A DNA stretch of 44,271 bases from Gammaproteobacteria bacterium (GTDB lineage Bacteria; Pseudomonadota; Gammaproteobacteria; Pseudomonadales; Pseudohongiellaceae), in NCBI GenBank assembly GCA_030831125.1, contig JAURLQ010000074.1, forward strand, positions 1 to 44,271, written 5' to 3'. The notes beneath the pieces are model-generated. The model made no database searches, had not been told where the DNA came from, and saw only the letters and a program-made list of their open reading frames with translations. Of this stretch, positions 6,715 through 14,806 are shown in pieces (the first letter of the stretch is position 1; each line of letters opens with the position of its first letter). The translations under genes and the position numbers were made by a program.

Positions 6715-7248
6715 TCAGTCAATACTGCCCTTGAGCAGAAGTCGATCGACGAAATTGCATGGTCTATGCCGGCTATCAAGCTGCTCAGCAATGATGCCTG
6801 TCCAGGCAGTTTTGCATGCTCCTGTCGACCCCGGCATACAGAAAACTGCAGTGCTGTTGCTGAGTCCTGCAAATGCCCTGGACTGGATTGTTGAAGTGCC
6901 TATTTCCTTGTAGGACAGATGTCTGAACAGCTCTCCAAATCCGTCTATGGAAGAATCCAGTAAAGGGGTCAGCGATACCAGCGTATTGTCCCTGCGCGTA
7001 AAACCTGTGCCACCAGTTACCAGAATGGCATTGACTGTATCATCTGCTATCAGTGCAGCAACCAGTGCCCGCAACCTGTAAACATCATCCTTGCATATCT
7101 GTTTGCTATGGCAGTGATGTCCGGCATCAGTGAGTGCCTGCTGCAGATACTGTCCGGAGGTATCGGTGTCATCAGTCCGCGTATCGGAAACTGTAACTAC
7201 AGCGATATTCAAAGAAATGAATTGTTCGTTGGGCTTGTTGCCAGCCAT
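6715..7248 (-). CDS. moaB: Molybdenum cofactor biosynthesis protein MoaB
   Basis: 177 residues from the ATG at 7248, preceded by GAGGAAA at suitable spacing; an upstream in-frame TTG at 7275 is less likely. The MoaB/MogA fold is clear: LNIAVVTVSDTRTDDTDTSG, AILVTGGTGFTRRDNT, and AVFCMPGSTGACKTAW near the C-terminus. MoaB/MogA proteins bind molybdopterin, and MogA-type members adenylate it before molybdenum insertion. It is 97 bp downstream of moaA on the same strand, so moaA-moaB is a likely two-gene operon. The rest of the cofactor pathway is not in the window. Confidence 0.93.
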   Translation of the reverse strand: MAGNKPNEQFISLNIAVVTVSDTRTDDTDTSGQYLQQALTDAGHHCHSKQICKDDVYRLRALVAALIADDTVNAILVTGGTGFTRRDNTLVSLTPLLDSSIDGFGELFRHLSYKEIGTSTIQSRAFAGLSNSTAVFCMPGSTGACKTAWTGIIAEQLDSRHRPCNFVDRLLLKGSID

Positions 7249-7345
7249 GGGGTTTTCCTCAGAAGGAGACTTCAAATTGATGGCAAAGATACCGGGTATT
7301 GGCGCTGGTCATGACGAGAGTGAAGAAGCTGGCCTGCTTGGCTGG

Positions 7346-8350
7346 TCAACCGCCGGTCATGTTCATGAAACGCACTATTTGTGGAGCATCCTTGTCATAG
7401 AAATAGTGCCGTTCGGGCTTCAGGTCCATGGCTTTTTCCATGGTCTGCATCAACAAGGCCTGATCACCGGGATGTTCACGAAGAATGCTGCGCAGATCAA
7501 CCGAATGTTCATTGCCCAGACACAACAGCAAACGCCCTTCAACGGTAACCCTGACACGATTACAGCTTTCACAGAAATTGTGGGATACCGGGGAAATGAA
7601 TCCGACCTTCGTATCACAGCCATGCAACCTGTAATAACGGGAAGGCCCGGCTGTCTTCATCACGACAGGTGTCAGCTCCCTTGATTTTTCTATGATAGTG
7701 CGCACGTCTTCATTGCTGACAGAAGTGTCCTGACGGTCATGATCCGAGATTTCCCCAAGAGGCATCTCTTCGATATAGGCAATATTGATACCCAGTGAAA
7801 CTGCATAATCAAGCAGATCCGTTATTTCGTCGTCGTTGCGACCACGCAGAATTACGCTGTTGATACGCAAAGCCCTGAATCCTGTTGCCACGGCCTTTTC
7901 AATACCTTTCATGACCTGGTCAAGATCCCCGGTACGGGTTAGCTGACGGAATCGGTCAGGTTTGAGTGAATCAAGGCTTATGTTGATACGGGTTACACCG
8001 GCCGCCTTGAGGTCATCTGCCATCTGCTCAAGATGGGAACCATTGGTGGTAATCAGCAGCTCTTCAAGACCGGGTAATGCGCCAATGTTCCTGACAAGGG
8101 AAAGCACGTCTCTGCGTACCAGCGGTTCACCACCAGTAAGTCGTATTTTCTTTACACCCAGGCGGGTGAAGGCTTGCGCCACAAGAAACAGTTCTTCCAG
8201 AGACAGCACTTCATTGCGTGGCAGGAAAGTCATTTTTTCTGACATGCAGTATACGCAGCGGAAATCGCAACGGTCTGTCACCGACAGGCGTACGTAGTCA
8301 ACTGTGCGTCCGAATTTGTCTGTCAGCATGGTTTTTGGGGTATCTGGCAT
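7346..8350 (-). CDS. moaA: GTP 3',8-cyclase MoaA (radical SAM)
   Basis: 334 residues. The radical-SAM [4Fe-4S] motif is C28-x3-C32-x2-C35, in DRCDFRCVYCM. GGEPLVRRD follows the LTG segment. The second, C-terminal cluster motif is CESCNRVRVTVEGRLLLC, and the protein ends in the GG tail needed by MoaA. With MoaC it turns GTP into cyclic pyranopterin monophosphate, the first step of molybdopterin synthesis. An adjacent GTG one codon upstream could also be the start. It precedes moaB. Together with modABC 5 kb away it implies that molybdoenzymes matter to this organism, although none is encoded here. Confidence 0.96.
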   Translation of the reverse strand: MPDTPKTMLTDKFGRTVDYVRLSVTDRCDFRCVYCMSEKMTFLPRNEVLSLEELFLVAQAFTRLGVKKIRLTGGEPLVRRDVLSLVRNIGALPGLEELLITTNGSHLEQMADDLKAAGVTRINISLDSLKPDRFRQLTRTGDLDQVMKGIEKAVATGFRALRINSVILRGRNDDEITDLLDYAVSLGINIAYIEEMPLGEISDHDRQDTSVSNEDVRTIIEKSRELTPVVMKTAGPSRYYRLHGCDTKVGFISPVSHNFCESCNRVRVTVEGRLLLCLGNEHSVDLRSILREHPGDQALLMQTMEKAMDLKPERHYFYDKDAPQIVRFMNMTGG

Positions 8351-8436
8351 CACATCGGTTTATCGACAAATGGAAGCGAATAATAACGCATTTGCCTTGT
8401 GCTTGATATGAGCTGGCAGTACTGGCACCTGTACAT

Positions 8437-8468
8437 CCCCGATTGTCGGGATCCGCTCAAACAGCGGT
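8437..8468 (-). other. Two adjacent small hairpins after the fimV-like 3' part
   Basis: On the minus strand, about 10 bases past the stop at 8478, CCGCT-GTTTG-AGCGG is followed by CCCGA-CAA-TCGGG. No T-run follows. They may slow exonucleases or end the transcript with a helper factor. The rest of 8354-8477 shows no gene. Confidence 0.35.
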
Positions 8469-8477
8469 TCTGCAAAG

Positions 8478-9140
8478 CTAGTAACGTGCTCTGATCAGGG
8501 TGGTTTCACGGATAATCAGACCTGTACCAAGCAAGGTCAGCATGAGCATGGCCAGGGCGAGGTTTTTTTCTGTTTGCGGAGACAGCAAGCCCGTACCGGA
8601 TTTCCTCTGCAAAAGGACGAGCTGCGCCTGAATGGAGGCAGTTGCTGCTCTGGCCTGCTCCATTTCATAGTCACGTGCAATGGCATTTTCTGCGATATTG
8701 TCCAGTCTTTCCTGACGCACACTCAGCAGCAACTTGATGCTGCGGGCATTTTCACTGATACCCGACAGATAGGGATTATCACTGTACTGCGCAAGGTTGA
8801 TCGGCAGCCCATTACCGGATCCCGGAGCAGTAGTTCCCGATACCTCTCTGATGCCAGTAACAGACTCTTGCCCAGTTGATGTCTGTGGACTTTCAACTTC
8901 CGATTGCATCGCCGTTTCTGTAACCACATCCAAAGCAGGGTTTTGTGTTTGTGGAGAATCTGCAGCAGTCACTGATGAAATTTGACCTGATGCAAACTGT
9001 TCATTGCCAGCGGTCACTGGGGCAGCGGACATTTCATCAGTGGCAGCTTCCTCTGTGACTGCTTCAATTTCGACCTGTGTCAACTGGGGACTGTCGATTA
9101 CTGTCGCTGTGGCAATAAGCGGCGTGTCTGAGGCCGGCAT
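8478..9140 (-). CDS. 3' part of an interrupted FimV-like gene (coiled coil plus membrane segment)
   Basis: 220 residues from the ATG at 9140. A low-complexity Thr/Ser/Glu/Ala-rich region covers residues 1-120, a coiled-coil-like stretch (VRQERLDNIAENAIARDYEME) follows, and a single membrane helix lies near the C-terminus (LALAMLMLTLLGTGLII) with a basic tail. This is the order found in the middle of FimV proteins. The frame is identical to that of the LysM-containing gene upstream: 28 sense codons and one TAA (9225-9227) separate this ATG from it. The cytoplasmic TPR region of classical FimV is missing. It is either a pseudogene half, a separately initiated piece (GAGGAA lies 12 bases before the ATG, a little far) or the result of a sequence error. 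Confidence 0.55.
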   Translation of the reverse strand: MPASDTPLIATATVIDSPQLTQVEIEAVTEEAATDEMSAAPVTAGNEQFASGQISSVTAADSPQTQNPALDVVTETAMQSEVESPQTSTGQESVTGIREVSGTTAPGSGNGLPINLAQYSDNPYLSGISENARSIKLLLSVRQERLDNIAENAIARDYEMEQARAATASIQAQLVLLQRKSGTGLLSPQTEKNLALAMLMLTLLGTGLIIRETTLIRARY

Positions 9141-9224
9141 GAGCAGGCCCGGTTCCTCGCGCAGGTCCGTAGACTCGATACCGGCTGGCAGGGCAGGCTC
9201 TGCCGCAATCGGGGAAACTTCACT

Positions 9225-10226
9225 TTACAGCAGGTTGTTGGCATAAACCTCACTGAAAAGGGGTAAGGCTTCGCCTTGCCGGGCCAGCGTAAATCGCTCG
9301 GTCCCTTCTTCCCAGCGTTGCTCGAAAATCTGACGGGCTGCGGCCCTGTTGATCAAACTCATGTCTCTTGCTGTGGGAATCTGCAGCATGGAACCACTTT
9401 TGAGCAGCGAAATATTGCCGTTGATAAAGGCATCCCGGTTCAGATCATGCAGGCTGACCAGAAAGAGATACAGGTCACTTTCAGGATTACCCTGCTGATA
9501 ACTGCCGGCGATATCCCAAAGGCTATCGCCCGATTGCACCTGATAACGTTGCCTGCCTGTTTGCCCAGCTTCTGCTGATGGCACTCGTGGAGGCACCACA
9601 GTGGCTACAGGTGCCACATCAATGGCCAGCTGATTCCTGATAGAGGGTACCTCAGGTTCTGTTGTGGCTGGCGGGAGCGTTGGCTCAATAACAACCGCTT
9701 CTGGATCAATGGGAGTCTCCACTACTGTGGCTGGTCCGTTTGCAACTGCTGCTGAAACCGGTTCGGTAATTTCACTGGTCATTGACAGTTCTGTTACCTG
9801 TTCCTGAGGCTGCTCCAGTCCGGGTGGATCAAACAGCAGCACATATTCTCTCAGCAGTGAACCGCCCGGCCAGCGCATCACCATCAGAAGCTCCAGAAAG
9901 GGCTCAAGTACAGGTCCCCTGTTGCTGACCAGCAGTGTCACCCGACCGGCACCGTCAGGCCCGATCAGGTTGAAACTGAGTGTATCCAGCACCGGGAGCC
10001 TTTGCAGGCCGAAGGCATCATATTCCGCTGGTGTACCAACGCCGATCTGGACCCTGTCCATATCAAGATCCTGCCACTGCAGCACTTCAATCTCTATTTC
10101 TACCGGATCTCCCAGACGGGACATGACCAGCTCGTCACCCAGAGAAACAGCACTGGCTGGCAAGGGCAATATGATTGCCATTACCAGGAGGATGTTTGTC
10201 AGAAGCTTCAGAGAACGATTGCGCAT
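9225..10226 (-). CDS. fimV: FimV N-terminal / LysM-domain periplasmic protein
   Basis: 333 residues. An N-terminal signal or anchor (NRSLKLLTNILLVMAIILPL) precedes the FimV N-terminal beta domain (VSLGDELVMSRLGDPVEIEI through REYVLLFDPP). A Pro/Thr/Val-rich linker follows, then a LysM domain at about residues 225-288 with QVQSGDSLWDIA and LLKSGSMLQIP. FimV proteins bind peptidoglycan and help localise polar complexes and type IV pilus secretins. The frame ends with a TAA at 9225, but the same frame carries on through 28 codons into the 8478-9140 ORF, which supplies the expected coiled coil and membrane helix. The start lies 18 bp after the stop of the NTF2-like gene. Confidence 0.75.
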   Translation of the reverse strand: MRNRSLKLLTNILLVMAIILPLPASAVSLGDELVMSRLGDPVEIEIEVLQWQDLDMDRVQIGVGTPAEYDAFGLQRLPVLDTLSFNLIGPDGAGRVTLLVSNRGPVLEPFLELLMVMRWPGGSLLREYVLLFDPPGLEQPQEQVTELSMTSEITEPVSAAVANGPATVVETPIDPEAVVIEPTLPPATTEPEVPSIRNQLAIDVAPVATVVPPRVPSAEAGQTGRQRYQVQSGDSLWDIAGSYQQGNPESDLYLFLVSLHDLNRDAFINGNISLLKSGSMLQIPTARDMSLINRAAARQIFEQRWEEGTERFTLARQGEALPLFSEVYANNLL

Positions 10227-10244
10227 GAGGTCAGTTTGTCAGCA

Positions 10245-10865
10245 TCAGAACTGCAGTTCCGGGCGACCGGGAGAGTCTGCACCCTCAAGCCATGCCTTGC
10301 CCTGTGTATAGAGTCGTTCTATTTCCGGCCCCGTTATTGACGGCAGACCACCTTTGGCCACCTTGTAACCTATTTTGGACTGCAGATACGCCAGATGGCG
10401 GTAGCCCGGCGGAAAAGAAGCCAGCAACTGCTGATCCAGCGCAAGGTTTGCAGAGGGGTCAACCGGGTCCATGCGGTCTTTTTCATAAATGGGCTGGCGC
10501 CGCACCATACCCCAGCGACCCTGCCTTTTTTCATGGAAATCAAAGAAACGTCCGGTGCAGACTACATCCACCAGAACTTCGTCCACCATGGCACGCTGAC
10601 CGATGGTCATCTTGGTCTGGGAAACAGCTCGCTCCCCTGCCACATCGCAGGTAAAACCACCGTGGAAATGAATAATGCTTACGCCGTTCTCGAATCCCTT
10701 GCGTCGGGCGGCAATGAAATCTGCACAAGGGGCCTGGAACCAGGTGGCACACATGAAACCGCCTTCATGCCAGCATTCGGCAAATCGTTCCCAGTTTCCT
10801 GAATCGCTGAATATTGACCAGTTATCAACCAGTTCCTGTATTTCCCGTTTGTCCTGAGTGCTCAT
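10245..10865 (-). CDS. SnoaL/NTF2-like domain protein
   Basis: 206 residues from the ATG at 10865, preceded by GGAAG. The opening REIQELVDNWSIFSDSGNWERFAECWHEGG is a typical SnoaL-like start, the helix that opens the cone-shaped NTF2 fold. FHGGFTCDVAGERAVSQTKMTI and CTGRFFDFHEKRQGRWGMVRRQP follow as the beta sheet. Members include small isomerases, dehydratases, hydrolases and ring-hydroxylating dioxygenase small subunits; the substrate cannot be told from this sequence. It is divergent from the LigJ-type gene at 11145, so a role in the same aromatic or dicarboxylate route is possible. Residues 150-206 extend beyond the usual domain. Confidence 0.7.
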   Translation of the reverse strand: MSTQDKREIQELVDNWSIFSDSGNWERFAECWHEGGFMCATWFQAPCADFIAARRKGFENGVSIIHFHGGFTCDVAGERAVSQTKMTIGQRAMVDEVLVDVVCTGRFFDFHEKRQGRWGMVRRQPIYEKDRMDPVDPSANLALDQQLLASFPPGYRHLAYLQSKIGYKVAKGGLPSITGPEIERLYTQGKAWLEGADSPGRPELQF

Positions 10866-10891
10866 GTTTCTTCCCCCGCGTTGGAATGGCA

Positions 10892-10924
10892 ATTATACAT
10901 ATTCTTCAAGCAGTGACACAGGTT
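10892..10924 (-). promoter_or_regulatory. Putative promoter of the SnoaL-like gene
   Basis: On the minus strand a perfect -10 hexamer TATAAT (plus-strand ATTATA at 10892-10897) lies 27 bp upstream of the start codon. No strong -35 was found about 17 bp upstream; TGTCAC is the nearest candidate. The 279-bp divergent region 10866-11144 shows no further clear feature. Confidence 0.4.
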
Positions 10925-11144
10925 TCGACTATAAGTGACTGTCTGATCACAACTTTCCTGAAATTCTACTTTCCTCCAGGAGTAAAGCCCAGCTCTACTG
11001 CCTTTTACTTGTAATGGTTCCGGATCCTGGATACCGGAAAAATCCTCTTTATTTTCCCTTATCAGCCGGCTGCGCCAATGCCGTGACAGGACAAAATTTG
11101 GTAATCTTCGCAGCTTGTTCAAATGCTGTCCGGAGTTTGTTTGC

Positions 11145-12152
11145 ATGATTATTGATTGCCATGGCCACTACACCACTGCACCTGATGGGCTCGGAGTCTA
11201 CCGCGACACCCAGAAAGCCGATCTCAAGAAAGATCCCGGATTCATTGGTGAAAAAGGCATCGTCAACATCACGGATGACCAGATCCGTGAAAGCCTCGAA
11301 AAAGGCCAGATCAAACTCCAGCGTGAACGGGGCACGGACGTGACCATATTCTCTCCCCGGGCCAGCTGGATGGAACATCACGTAGGTAATGCATGGACCA
11401 GCAAATTCTGGACAGAACATACCAACGAGCTGATTTACCGTGTTACCGAACTTTACCCGGAGAACTTTATCGGGGGCTGCGCCCTGCCCCAGTCACCCGG
11501 TTCTGACCTGTCCAACAGCGTCGCAGAACTTGAAAGATGTGTAACCGAATTCGGTTTTGTCAGCTGTAACCTGAATCTTGATCCCTCCGGTGGACACTGG
11601 ACTTCCCCCCCACTGGGAGATCGATACTGGTACCCGATCTACGAAAAAATGGTGGAACATGATGTGCCTGCAATGATCCATGTGAGTGGAAGCTGTAACC
11701 CGGCCTTCCATGCAACCGGCTCCTACTATCTCAGTGCAGATACAACCGCCTTCATGCAGCTGATGCAAAGTACCGTCTGCCAGGACTTCCCGACCATCAA
11801 GTTCATTATTCCGCATGGGGGCGGTGCCGTTCCCTATCACTGGGGCAGATTTCGCGGACTGGCCGACATGCTCAAGCTGCCGCCGCTGAGCGAGCTGTTG
11901 ATGAACAACGTTTTTTTCGACACCTGTGTATACCACCAGAAAGGTATTGATCTGCTGCTGGATGTAATTGACAACAAGAACATCCTCTTTGCCTCGGAAA
12001 TGATCGGAGCTGTGCGTGGCATTGACCCCGAAACCGGCCACTATTTCGATGACACCAAGCGCTATATAGACAATGCCCGCATCAGTGAACAGGAAAAAGC
12101 CAATATCTTCGAGCACAATATCCGCAAGGTCTTCAGCCGAATAAAGATCTGA
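11145..12152 (+). CDS. ligJ: LigJ-type 4-oxalomesaconate hydratase (amidohydrolase superfamily)
   Basis: 335 residues from the ATG at 11145, which yields the family N-terminus MIIDCHGHYT. The protein follows Sphingomonad LigJ along its length as I remember it: TIFSPRASWMEHHVG, DVPAMIHVSGSCNPAFHATG, FIIPHGGGAVPYHWGRFRGL, NVFFDTCVYH, DNKNILFASEMIGAVRG. His6, His8, His179 and Glu285 stand at the expected metal-ligand positions. LigJ hydrates 4-oxalomesaconate to 4-carboxy-4-hydroxy-2-oxoadipate in the protocatechuate/gallate 4,5-cleavage pathway. No other lig or gal gene is in the window, so it is isolated or works on a related acid. It is divergent from the SnoaL-like gene. Confidence 0.82.
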   Translation: MIIDCHGHYTTAPDGLGVYRDTQKADLKKDPGFIGEKGIVNITDDQIRESLEKGQIKLQRERGTDVTIFSPRASWMEHHVGNAWTSKFWTEHTNELIYRVTELYPENFIGGCALPQSPGSDLSNSVAELERCVTEFGFVSCNLNLDPSGGHWTSPPLGDRYWYPIYEKMVEHDVPAMIHVSGSCNPAFHATGSYYLSADTTAFMQLMQSTVCQDFPTIKFIIPHGGGAVPYHWGRFRGLADMLKLPPLSELLMNNVFFDTCVYHQKGIDLLLDVIDNKNILFASEMIGAVRGIDPETGHYFDDTKRYIDNARISEQEKANIFEHNIRKVFSRIKI

Positions 12153-12242
12153 ATATACAGGGTGCTGATTCAGGATCTCGTCTATAGTGGATAACAAACC
12201 ATTCAATGAAAAATGGTGCAGTAACCCGATCAGGAAGGCTTG

Positions 12243-13277
12243 ATGAACAAGGTATTGGTCGCGGATGATCAACAGATCAACCGCTTGCTGCTGCAAAAAC
12301 ATCTGGAAGGATTCGGATTGCAGGTTATCGCGGTTGAAGACGGCGCGGCAGCATTACGGGCGCTGACCCAACATACCGATTTTGACATGATCTTCCTGGA
12401 CAACATGATGCCGGGTATGTCTGGACTGGAAATCCTCAAGGTACTGAAAGCCGAAGGCCCCTATGTCGATGTGCCAGTCATCATGATTTCCTCCTCCAGT
12501 GATGCAGAAGATATTGCCGAATGTCTGGAAATAGGTGCCGAGGACTACCTGCAGAAACCCTATAAACCTGCCATCCTGAAGGCGCGCGTGAATGTGTGTC
12601 TCGAAAAGAGCAGATTGCAGAAACAGGAAGCCCTTGTTCTCGAAGCCCTGAAAAACGAGAAAGAAAAAACCTCCAGACTGCTCATCAGCATGTTCCCGAC
12701 AAAAGTTCTTCAGGCCCTCAACGATGAGGGCAAATACCAGCCACATCTGCAAAAAGACGCTGCCGTAATCTATACCGAGGTTGCCGGTTTCTCGGCTATC
12801 TGCAATGAACTGCCTCCAGAAGAACTGGTAGCCGGTGTCCAGGAAATGGCCATTGCACTTGAAAGCATTGCCACCAGTCACGGGGTTGAGCAGATCAAGC
12901 TCAGTGGCTGCAATTTCACTTTTACCTCGAATGTACTCTCACCCAACACCAGCTGTGTAGAAACCTCTGTCAGGTGTGCGCTTGAAATGCAGGAATGTGC
13001 CAGGACACTGAAAAGTGGATGGAAGCTCAAAATCGGTATTGCCTGCGGCCCTGTCATAGCGGGTGTGGTGGGCAATACCAGAAGTGCCTTCGACGTATGG
13101 GGCAATGCGGTCATCCAGTCAAAAAGGCTCATTTCCTATACCCAGCCGGATGGTATTTCAGTGACAAAAAATGCCTGGGAACTTGTCAGGGACAAGGCCA
13201 AGAGCCGCTACCATGGCAAGGCCATGTTTGAAGGTGGTACAGAACAGTTGGATATCTACACCATTCTTTCAATCTGA
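12243..13277 (+). CDS. Response regulator fused to a degenerate class III nucleotide cyclase domain
   Basis: 344 residues from the ATG at 12243, preceded by AGGAAGG. The receiver domain (1-120) has the acidic pair D8/D9, the phosphoacceptor D53 (IFLDNMMPG) and K105, so it should be phosphorylatable. A helical linker (LKNEKEKTSRLLISMFPTKV) leads to a class III adenylate/guanylate cyclase homology domain (about 170-344). There the first metal Asp is Glu (YTEVAGFS), the second is Cys (KLSGCNF), and the usual WGDTVN is WGNAVI. The domain is therefore probably not an active cyclase and may act as a nucleotide sensor or binding module. No histidine kinase is adjacent. It runs with modABC but 108 bp upstream. 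Confidence 0.85.
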   Translation: MNKVLVADDQQINRLLLQKHLEGFGLQVIAVEDGAAALRALTQHTDFDMIFLDNMMPGMSGLEILKVLKAEGPYVDVPVIMISSSSDAEDIAECLEIGAEDYLQKPYKPAILKARVNVCLEKSRLQKQEALVLEALKNEKEKTSRLLISMFPTKVLQALNDEGKYQPHLQKDAAVIYTEVAGFSAICNELPPEELVAGVQEMAIALESIATSHGVEQIKLSGCNFTFTSNVLSPNTSCVETSVRCALEMQECARTLKSGWKLKIGIACGPVIAGVVGNTRSAFDVWGNAVIQSKRLISYTQPDGISVTKNAWELVRDKAKSRYHGKAMFEGGTEQLDIYTILSI

Positions 13278-13385
13278 TCACTGCCAGACCCTGCTGCAAG
13301 CCTGCACACTATTGAATACCGGTTCAGATTGCAGAGCCATACGGCTTTGCGTAACCTTGCGCAGACATTTTTATCTGAAGCCGCA

Positions 13386-14138
13386 ATGTCAGCCAAATCA
13401 GCCACAATACTGTTGTCCACAATTCTTGCCTGCATGTATGCAGGCAGCAGCCTTGCGGCTACCCTGCGCGTTGCCGTGGCGAGTAATTTTGTTCCTGTGA
13501 TGGAAAGTATTTCTTCCGCTTTTGAAGCCAGCAGTGGTCATGAACTGCTACTCAGCCCCGGATCCACAGGCCGGCACTACACCCAGATAGTCAATGGCGC
13601 TCCCTTCGACCTGTTTCTTGCTGCCGATACCCAGCGTCCTGCCCTGCTTGAATCAGAGGGAAACATGGTCAATGGCACCCGCATTACCTATGCGCTGGGC
13701 CGACTCATTTTATGGAGTCCCGATCCCGATCTGATTGACACAAACGCGAGTGTACTTGCCACAAGCCGATTCCGGCACCTCGCAATAGCCAACCCCACAC
13801 TGGCCCCTTATGGACAGGCTGCACAACAAGTGATGGAAAAACTCGGACTGTGGACACAGCTTCAGGGACTGCTCGTGCAGGGCGAAAATATCGCCCAGAC
13901 CCTCCAGTTTGTGGAAAGTGGCAATGCTGAACTCGGCTTCATTGCATATTCGCAATGGCAGGAAATTGATGGTCCGACACGAGGCAGCAGCTGGGAACCC
14001 CCTCCTGCGCTATACAAGCCCATCGAACAGCAGGCTGTCATTCTCAGGGACAGTGTAGCTGCACGCGAATTCATGCAGTTCCTGCAGGACAGCAAAGCAA
14101 GAGAAATAATTGCCGATGCAGGTTACGGACTTCCCTGA
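13386..14138 (+). CDS. modA: Molybdate-binding periplasmic protein ModA
   Basis: 250 residues from the ATG at 13386, which places a signal peptide at the N-terminus (ILLSTILACMYAGSSLA). The mature part opens with ATLRVAVASNFVPVMESISS and has LLSPGSTGRHYTQIVNGAPFDLFLAAD, the oxyanion-binding region of ModA. YGLP closes the protein. It captures molybdate (and usually tungstate) in the periplasm for ModBC. Its stop overlaps the modB start in TGATG. No ModE-type palindrome was recognised in the 108-bp gap after the response-regulator gene, and no modE is nearby. Confidence 0.94.
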   Translation: MSAKSATILLSTILACMYAGSSLAATLRVAVASNFVPVMESISSAFEASSGHELLLSPGSTGRHYTQIVNGAPFDLFLAADTQRPALLESEGNMVNGTRITYALGRLILWSPDPDLIDTNASVLATSRFRHLAIANPTLAPYGQAAQQVMEKLGLWTQLQGLLVQGENIAQTLQFVESGNAELGFIAYSQWQEIDGPTRGSSWEPPPALYKPIEQQAVILRDSVAAREFMQFLQDSKAREIIADAGYGLP

Positions 14139-14806
14139 TGCTGACCCAGGCTGACGCCACCGCATTGTTTCTCACCCTCCAGTTGGCATTGGTCACTACA
14201 TTGCTCCTGTTGTTTGTTGGCACACCGCTGGCATGGTGGCTGGCTCGCAGTCGCTGGCGCTTCCGTTTCATCATTGAAACCCTGATTGCACTTCCACTGG
14301 TCCTGCCCCCTACCGTGCTGGGTTTCTATCTGCTGCTGATGCTGGGCTCCCGTGGACCATTGGCCACATTAGGCTTTGACACTCTCGCCTTCTCCTTCAG
14401 CGGACTTGTCATCGGTTCCGTGATCTACTCGCTACCTTTTGTCGTGCAGCCACTGCAGGACACCTTCAGGAGCATAGGCCGCAGGCCGCTTGAAATTGCG
14501 GCCACCATGGGTGCCCATCCTGCTGATACTTTCCTGAAAGTAGTGCTGCCTCAGGCAAGGACAGGCTTCATTACTGCCGCCATGCTCGGCTTTGCCCATA
14601 CACTGGGTGAATTCGGTGTAGTGTTGATGATAGGAGGCAATATCCCCGGCGAAACCCGCGTATTGTCGATTGCAATCTATGATCACGTTGAAAGTCTGGA
14701 GTATGCCCAGGCACATTTGCTGTCCGCAGGCTTGCTGCTGTTTTCATTTCTCGTACTGCTGGGGGTATATGCAGTAAGGGGCAGAATGCGGGTATTGCAG
14801 TCATGA
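14138..14806 (+). CDS. modB: Molybdate ABC transporter permease ModB
   Basis: 222 residues, about five membrane segments. The family start (ALFLTLQLALVTTLLLLFVG) is present. The EAA loop that docks to the ATPase reads EIAATMGAHPADTFLKVVLPQA, followed by AHTLGEFGVVLMIGGNIPGETR, a strongly conserved ModB segment. It forms the inner-membrane channel for molybdate. It overlaps modA by one base and modC by four bases (ATGA). Confidence 0.96.
   Translation: MLTQADATALFLTLQLALVTTLLLLFVGTPLAWWLARSRWRFRFIIETLIALPLVLPPTVLGFYLLLMLGSRGPLATLGFDTLAFSFSGLVIGSVIYSLPFVVQPLQDTFRSIGRRPLEIAATMGAHPADTFLKVVLPQARTGFITAAMLGFAHTLGEFGVVLMIGGNIPGETRVLSIAIYDHVESLEYAQAHLLSAGLLLFSFLVLLGVYAVRGRMRVLQS

Noticed and set aside
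10930-10955. CRP site in the ligJ/SnoaL divergent region (GTGA...TCAC)
   Set aside because: The half-sites are 8 bp apart instead of 6, so the geometry is wrong.
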